A program made the translations under genes and the position numbers. Positions 7,460-13,117 of a stretch of 13,117 bases of DNA are shown piece after piece. The stretch comes from Cruorifilaria tuberocauda (lineage: Eukaryota; Nematoda; Chromadorea; Rhabditida; Onchocercidae). The stretch lies in NCBI GenBank assembly GCA_013365365.1, contig JABVXU010000979.1, positions 1 to 13,117 on the forward strand, given 5' to 3'. Within the stretch, counting starts at the first letter, position 1; each line of letters begins with the position of its first letter. Under the pieces are notes generated by a model, which made no database searches, was not told the origin of the DNA, and was given only the letters and a program-made list of their open reading frames with translations.

Positions 7460-8128
7460 CGTGAAAAGTAGATATAAAATAAACTTTGTTTATTGTATCA
7501 TTTAGCTACAAATCTAAGGCACATTTAAGAATTGACAAGCAAATTACTTTGAGAGAAATTTATATTAGTTAATTGATCAATAGGAATTATTACTGTCTAA
7601 TTAACTATTGTAAGAGCTGAGTGAATTTTCGAGAAATGCTCACAACTCGATGAAACCCGGCATTACTCGAATCAACCAGGGGATGAAATTCTGTGTAAAA
7701 ATTTAATTATGAATTAATCAAATGAGAACTTTGTAAAGTATTTTATATGGAAAGTAAATCTTATCAAATTTTGCTTCCATTTATCGGTAGATATCTTAAA
7801 ATGATATTTTCGAATAATTATTATTAATAACGAGAGAGTTACTGGTAGGCTTTAACAGTTTTTTAGTTCGGCTCTGAACAGAACTTCTTCAAAATATCCA
7901 ACTTGGAAAGTGGTGAATATCGAAATGATTTCAAAATTTCTTAATTAAATTACCGAAATTCTCTAATTGATATTAATTTAATAAGTGATCTTAGAAAAAT
8001 TCGAATACCAATTTAAATTACGACTGAAAAAAGTTACTGATAATACTATTATACTTAATTTTCTAACATTATTATACAAATGGAACTATTGTTTATTTCT
8101 ATCTCTTTACTAAGATAATTAACATTGT
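7460..8128. other. Non-coding AT-rich stretch
   Basis: I see no gene here. Around 7611-7690 the sequence is less AT-rich and contains CCCGG and CCAGGGG, but it has no sustained frame and no RNA-gene fold I can recognise. ACTGATAA at 8036-8043 is one of several GATA-type motifs. Confidence 0.4.
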
Positions 8129-8250
8129 AAACCACAAAAGTGTTTGCTGATAATTTATCAGAAACGGTTCAAAACTGATCAGTAATTTTCATGAAATTTT
8201 CATCTAATTATTAAACCACAAAGTGTTCACTGATAATTTATCAGAAACGA
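8129..8250. repeat. Duplicated element centred on an inverted GATA site
   Basis: Two copies of an element beginning AAACCACAA (8129 and 8213) continue with GTGTT, then the perfect palindrome CTGATAA-T-TTATCAG (8147-8161 and 8230-8244), then AAACG. Copies are about 84 bp apart. Similarity continues weakly beyond, with TGATCAGTAATTT against TGATCAATAATTT. Each palindrome is two GATA-factor sites head to head. Confidence 0.75.
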
Positions 8251-8476
8251 TCTAGAATTGATCAATAATTTCTATCAAAAAATTATCCAATCATCATTAT
8301 AATTTTGATTATTATAATTTTGTGATAAGAAGAATTTATAAAAAAAAAATTTTTTTTTAAAACAAAATGTTATTCTGAACAATACATCTCTCACTCTATC
8401 TGTTGAGAAATATTGAATTTTTTCTTTTACTTCAAATAAAAAAAAAGTAATTTTATTTTCCATCCAAATTGCCAAG

Positions 8477-8534
8477 TGATAATTTGATAAGAAGCGATAA
8501 TTTGTCCCCATTGCTAATTGATAATTTGATAAGA
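8477..8534. repeat. Paired TGATAATTTGATAAGA motif
   Basis: The 16-base motif TGATAATTTGATAAGA occurs exactly at 8477-8492 and 8519-8534, 42 bases apart. The preceding bases are related (GCCAAG against GCTAAT). Each motif holds two TGATAA cores, and a further CGATAA lies between them at about 8495. Confidence 0.7.
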
Positions 8535-9230
8535 GAATGATCGATCAGTTTGAGAAAAAAAAGAACAATTTATGTTCATTGTCTTATTCATCGTTTTCAC
8601 TATCTTATCATTTCGATTGATTACTTTAAAAATAATTCATCTTAATGATAATAATTTATCATGTGCTATAAAATTGTTATCATTATCTGTCATGGACTAC
8701 ACTGTTTCATGCTTATTACCGATCAGGTAGGATCATTTGATAATGAAATTTTCTATAAATTCCATTTGAGTTTTTTGAGAACGAAATTTATTACTTTTAC
8801 TGATTCGGCAAAATTATTTGAAAGTAATAAGAACTTGTGATGTTAAATTAAAATATACCTTACTGAATTTACTTTTACGAATAAAAACTTAAATTTCATC
8901 ATTCCTCTATCATATATTTTTCCATTAATCCATGATATACTTCTGGAACAATCAGTAAGCAAAAACGTACATCTTGTTAAAAATGAATTTAGCATTGGTA
9001 GTTAAATTAAACTTTGATTTCTCACTTTGAATAAATATTTTTTCATTCACTAAAATCTATTAAATAGAAATTTACTGCGAAATTACGACCATATTTGATA
9101 TCTGTTAATGTTATCAGTAGAGATGTTAAATTTAAGAAGTTAGTTCTAATTCGATCCTCTCTTTTTCTTATCATTTCATATCACTACCATTTATTATTAT
9201 CGATCGATCATTCGATCAACACAATCATTC

Positions 9231-9252
9231 TGAAATGACATGTGTCATTTCA
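9231..9252. promoter_or_regulatory. 22-bp palindrome with TGACA arms
   Basis: TGAAATGACA, then TG, then the exact reverse complement TGTCATTTCA. The core TGACA-TG-TGTCA is two TGACA half-sites facing one another; TGACA is the core recognised by TALE homeodomain proteins (MEIS/PREP/TGIF; UNC-62 in C. elegans). The palindrome itself is certain; its regulatory role is inference. Confidence 0.45.
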
Positions 9253-10140
9253 AAACTAATCAAATGTCCGTTATCAACCGTTTTCAATGTGTCTGCAAAC
9301 GATCAGATCTGTTATCAGTTTCTTCAGCAATCAATAATATTATCTTTTAAATAGAAATTTCAACTACTTTCAATAAATAATTTTATTATTCGTTTATATT
9401 TATTTATACAAAATTATTAAAATTTTATTAAAATTCAAGTTTCAATTTTTTCACTTAAACCATAAAATAATTAATTAAGATAAGAAGAATCGATAAAATG
9501 AAATTCTTTGATAAGGTAAAGTTAAGTAAAGTTATGGAATTTAATTGAAGTTATTACCAATTTATTTTATCTCTTATCATTGACATGTATTTATAAGAAG
9601 AAAATTCAAAGCTCATAAATACTTTATTCTTTGATTATTCAATGATTTAAATTAAAAATGAATTTTCCTTGATGCTTAATGAGCTTAATAATAAATCATC
9701 GAATGCTTATTTTGATACGAAAAGATTTTTTAAATCTGTTAGTTTGCTTATCACCGACAATTAATTCAATTTTCATTATGATAAATTCATTAGTATTTAA
9801 AAGCGAAATTTTTAAAACAAACATATTTCGAAAATATAATTTTAATTTACAGAATTGTTTGGCCATGTCATGAGATAAATCAAATGATTCTATCGACAGC
9901 TAATGAATGTCAAGCTTAAAAATTATCACTAAAATCATTCCAAGAAAAAAAAAGTTCTAACTTCAAATATAGTGAAAAGAACAAACAGTGCAGCGATCAA
10001 CATAAAAGCCGTAACAAAATGCTAATTTGAGTAATTTAATTCAAATTTTCATTACAAGTAATTCATTTATAAATTTAAAATTGGAAATATTTTTTCAGGA
10101 AATATTGTTACAGTGAATGTCAATACATTTAAACAGTGCG

Positions 10141-10226
10141 AATTTTCAATTTTTAACTATTTTTCATATTTCAATTTCTTTATATTTTCAATTTCTTGAT
10201 ATATTTCAATTTCTCTTTTAATTTCC
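10141..10226. repeat. TTTCAATTTC low-complexity repeat
   Basis: Loose repetition of TTTTCAATTT/TTTCAATTTC with interspersed TATAT. Degenerate simple sequence, without coding potential. Confidence 0.6.
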
Positions 10227-10629
10227 AATCTTAAATGTAAAAGCTATAATCACTATAATTTCGAAATTACAAAAAAATTTACAAAAAAAAAATTTCAAAA
10301 TCCAAAATTTATTCAGATTCCCAAAAAAAAAAACATTTGCCGGAACAGTTCGAAAGGAAAAAAGCAAAACCGAAAAAAATACCCATTTTTTGGTTTGAGA
10401 ATCAAACTTTCAGCTAATCGGATATTAATCAGTAAATACTGATTTTTTCCATTTTTCCGTAAAAATTCTAAAATTTCCAATTTACCTAATACTATCAAAG
10501 ATTAGCGGAGTGAATCGTTCAATTAAATCGATTTTTAAAACGGATGAGATCAGAGAGAAAGTTTACGTAACTCTTCATCAGTTGATTTTTTTTTTCATCA
10601 GATTTATTAGGATCAGTTGATTCAAGTAA

Positions 10630-10721
10630 ACCGGAAATACATGAAAGAGTAACCACCTTTTCATTTTTTATATTCCGGATTTATTATTGTAATCTTATAC
10701 ATTTTTTACTATTTTCCGGTT
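10630..10721. promoter_or_regulatory. Cluster of CCGGAA (ETS-like) motifs
   Basis: ACCGGAAA at 10630-10637, TTCCGG at 10673-10678 and TTTTCCGGTT at 10712-10721 give three CCGGAA cores, on both strands, in 92 bases of AT-rich DNA. CCGGAA is the core of ETS-family sites. Another, GCCGGAAC, is near 10339. No gene start is visible next to them. Confidence 0.25.
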
Positions 10722-10934
10722 CATTTTTACGGTATCATTGTAATTACTTATATTACCATAAAACAAGAGAGAAATATCAATAAGTAAGTAAGATATTAGT
10801 GAATGATGTCACTTAAGCTGTTCAATTAATTGATGCTTTAAAGCTTGATTTCATTGAACATATTTTAGCTTTACTTTATCTTTTCTCTTTTCTATTCTAT
10901 TCTTTTTCCTTATTCTTTATTCATTCAAACTTTT

Positions 10935-10959
10935 TCTCTCTCTCCCTCTCTCTCTCTCA
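10935..10959. repeat. CT-rich microsatellite
   Basis: A CT dinucleotide run interrupted once by CCC. It is the reverse-strand counterpart of the AG tract at 1287-1314. Confidence 0.9.
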
Positions 10960-11010
10960 CTATCATCTAATCATTATTTTGTTTGTGTAAAAATTTTGTT
11001 ATAATGTATG

Positions 11011-11096
11011 TTATCATCATCATTATCATTATCATTATCATTATCATTATCATTATCGCTATCATCATCATCATCATCATCAACATCATGCTGCTT
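11011..11096. repeat. (TTATCA)/(TCA) microsatellite
   Basis: TTATCA hexamers (about seven) give way to a run of TCA trinucleotides, ending near CATCATGC. The plus strand encodes a Ser/Leu run, which is a by-product of the repeat. Every TTATCA unit is also a reverse TGATAA, so the array adds many GATA-like sites. Confidence 0.9.
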
Positions 11097-11296
11097 CGAT
11101 GATCACTTAACATCAATATCATCATCAATGTGTGAAATGATTGGAAGGATTAAAATTCACATTCACTTAACAACTCACTTTCCTTCACAAATCTCTCCTC
11201 TCCCAAAAATCTCTTAATGGATATTGAAAGTTAAGTTTATTTAAGAATAACTTTTTTCTTTTCTTTTACTTCTTCGATGATATTACTTAATGATAT

Positions 11297-11316
11297 TATC
11301 AGTGTTATCACTGATA
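11297..11316. repeat. 8-bp-arm hairpin with ACTGATAA-type arm
   Basis: TATCAGTG (11297-11304) and CACTGATA (11309-11316) are exact reverse complements around a 4-base loop. TTATCAGT at 11296-11303 is a reverse ACTGATAA. Confidence 0.75.
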
Positions 11317-11580
11317 TCACAACTGTAGTCATACATATATATATATCTTTATCTTTTCATGCAATATTTGAAGTGAACATGGAAATTATTCTTGATGAAA
11401 TATGTAAATGTTGGCTTTATTGGATGTGCGCTTTCTTTTTAGCACTCAAGAATTACTCTTTTATGGAATGCTTCCTTGATAGTATATATTTTAAGTTTTT
11501 ATTACTAAGATTTCAAAAAAATATAATTTTGATCTGACAAATAGATTGCAATTTTATGGATTTCAGTTATCAGCCTGTCA

Positions 11581-11626
11581 TAACGCGGATAGGTTCTAAT
11601 CCTAAAATAATGGCTTATCTCCGTTA
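11581..11626. repeat. Imperfect inverted repeat
   Basis: TAACGCGGATA (11581-11591) and TATCTCCGTTA (11616-11626) pair at 9 of 11 positions. Between them, AGG and CCT around TTCTAAT could form an inner stem. GC content is locally higher. It could be a stem-loop RNA element or a decayed transposon end; nothing else supports either. Confidence 0.45.
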
Positions 11627-11880
11627 GAATCTTTCATGTGATTTCGTTTTTTCATGATTACAAGTAAGCTATTGATCCATTATCCTCATCACATCTATCT
11701 AGAATCTTACTGGATGCCCAATTGTTGTTCTATCATTTGAAAATATGTTATCACTTGAATCCATCCGTTCACTGATATAAAATTTCTCTTCTCACTGCAA
11801 AATTGAATGAATCCTGCACTTCAATCATTCAAATATTACTATTATTCATAAATAAGTATCATGATGAAGATGAAAAAAAA

Positions 11881-12137
11881 AATCATACTTTTGGGATGGT
11901 AATTTTCAATTAATTATCATTATCAATTAGTTATCATTTCTTTTTTAATCCTACTTTTGAGATATTAATTTCCAATTAAATCATCATTATCATTATTCCA
12001 ATTAGTTATCATTTCTTTTTTAATCCTACTTTTGGGATATTAATTTCCAATTAAATCATCATTATCATTATTCCAATTAGTTATCATTTCTTTTTTATTC
12101 TTACTTTTGAGAAATTAATTTCCAATTAATTATCATT
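11881..12137. repeat. 75-bp tandem repeat
   Basis: Units start at 11881 (66 bp), 11947 (75 bp), 12022 (75 bp) and 12097 (partial). Each runs AATCNTACTTTTGRGATR, then TTTCCAATTAA, ATCATTATC, TTAGTTATCATTTC and a T6 tract. The two full units are nearly identical, differing at one base (GAG/GGG). It is non-coding on both strands. Confidence 0.9.
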
Positions 12138-12195
12138 CACGTAAATTAGAATGGACTTTATTTCCTCGAAATGCTTCACTATAATGTATAATTTC

Positions 12196-12380
12196 CTTTA
12201 ATTTAATCTTTTAATTTAATAATTTAATCTTTAATTTAATTAACTTAACCTTTTAATTTAATGATTTAATAATCTTTAATTTAATGTTTTAGTTTAATAA
12301 CTTAATCTATAAAATAATTTAGTTTAATTTGACCTTCTAATTTAATAATTTAACCTTTAATTTAATCTTTTAATTTAATC
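12196..12380. repeat. TTTAATTTAAT low-complexity array
   Basis: About 185 bases of AATTTAAT/CTTTTAATTTAA variants with irregular period. Nearly pure A and T with occasional C. No function is evident. Confidence 0.85.
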
Positions 12381-12457
12381 GAGCAAAGTTTAATCGTTCT
12401 TCTATTTTTAGATTTTTAACAATTTTTTTTAAAATATATTTTATCACCAAAGCAAAC

Positions 12458-12471
12458 ACTGATATATCAGT
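12458..12471. repeat. 14-bp perfect palindrome
   Basis: ACTGATATATCAGT is its own reverse complement and places two ACTGATA half-sites back to back, similar in form to the inverted GATA elements at 8147 and 8230. Confidence 0.7.
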
Positions 12472-13117
12472 TAATTGATTGATATTTCATAGTTAACAAA
12501 AAAAGAAATAAGCTGATGGAGAAAAAATGCAAAAATTCTCAGAAAATTTTGCTTATGCTCATAAGTAAGTAAGTAAGTAAAAGCATTACTTAATGGTTTG
12601 GTTTGGTTTAGTTTGATGCGAATTACTTTTCAAGCGATTTAGCAATTAATCTTTAAACCAAATGACAAATTAGCGCTGTTCAATCCTTCTCTTCTCCTGT
12701 TATTTTAGCTATGTTGAAATTACTTTTTTAAACTTTTTTTCTTTAAAAAAGAAACAAAAGTATACGACTGATCCATTTATCTTGCAAATATTAGATTTAG
12801 ATGATTGATTTCGAAAAGTTTCACTTCCGACCACATGAATATAAATATTTTTAAAGTAATGCAACTACAATACATTCTTTCTTAATTTTTTTTATTTGCT
12901 TGCATTTTTTGGAATAAAAATTGAAATTAAATGTTTATTTAGGACTGTATAAACAGATATAAAAGTGTTAAAGTAGAAAATAAAACATCAATTTTTAGAG
13001 AAAGAGAAAGGGAGAGAGAGAGAGAGAGAAAAAAGAAAGTACCATATGTGATTTTGCAAATGAGTATTCATTATAGGAATATCTCTTATCATTTCTTCTC
13101 TTTTGCTTTTTGTTAAC
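12472..13117. other. Non-coding right end of the window
   Basis: I see no gene here. The stretch contains an AAGT tetranucleotide run (12563-12580), GGTTT repeats (about 12597-12614), and a GA microsatellite (13012-13029). Confidence 0.5.

Noticed and set aside
8275..8511. Minus-strand 78-codon frame
   Set aside because: It is rich in Phe, Lys and Asn because of A10/T9 and AT-rich runs, with nothing resembling a protein family.
10313..10498. Minus-strand 61-codon frame with many Phe
   Set aside because: It is explained by poly-A runs on the plus strand, with no domain or conserved pattern.
11008..11217. Plus-strand Ser-Leu-rich frame
   Set aside because: It is the translation of the TTATCA/TCA microsatellite.
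11277..11537. Plus-strand 86-codon hydrophobic frame, considered as a channel M3/M4 exon
   Set aside because: It lacks a pore filter (GFG/GYG) and the acidic/aromatic pattern that precedes pore 2, and it has no good flanking splice sites in phase. It could still be an unknown small gene, but I cannot support it.

Overview
The window looks like nuclear DNA from a metazoan, most likely a nematode. It is strongly AT-rich, with many 60-base lines at about 15-25% GC. It is full of simple repeats, and its one recognisable gene is split by short introns (about 135 to 583 bp) with TTTTAG/TTTCAG acceptors. That gene, at about 4243-6125 on the plus strand, encodes part of a TWK-type two-pore-domain potassium channel. 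This assignment rests on family features I recognise (M1, a TSIGYG selectivity filter, then the M2 segment), not on a database search. An AT-rich arthropod is a weaker alternative.

Layout. Positions 1-95 are an 18-bp tandem repeat. Positions 96-4242 are about 4.1 kb with no supportable gene; they hold microsatellites, a perfect 11-bp-arm hairpin (566-592), a diverged duplication (about 2512-3128) and an alternating purine/pyrimidine patch (3437-3553). Positions 4243-6125 carry five channel exons encoding M1, the M1-P1 extracellular loop, pore 1 and M2, then a stop. Positions 6168-6761 form a GC-richer block (50% GC over 6541-6600) with two open stretches of unknown identity. Positions 6762-13117 are about 6.3 kb without a convincing gene; they contain tandem repeats (7187-7459, 11881-12137, 12196-12380), palindromes and many GATA-type motifs.

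Two things stand out in the channel gene. The usual second half (M3-P2-M4) is not visible anywhere downstream. Within exon 4, the frame that continues from the upstream exons is not the frame that encodes the pore. Either there is an indel (decay or sequence error), or exon 3 splices directly to position 5613, which keeps frame and skips 125 bases.

The non-coding DNA is notable for inverted GATA sites and at least seven exact copies of ACTGATAA, the extended GATA-factor motif associated with nematode gut genes. No complete new system can be demonstrated from this sequence alone. The best leads are the half channel, its frame break, and the GC-rich open reading frame downstream.
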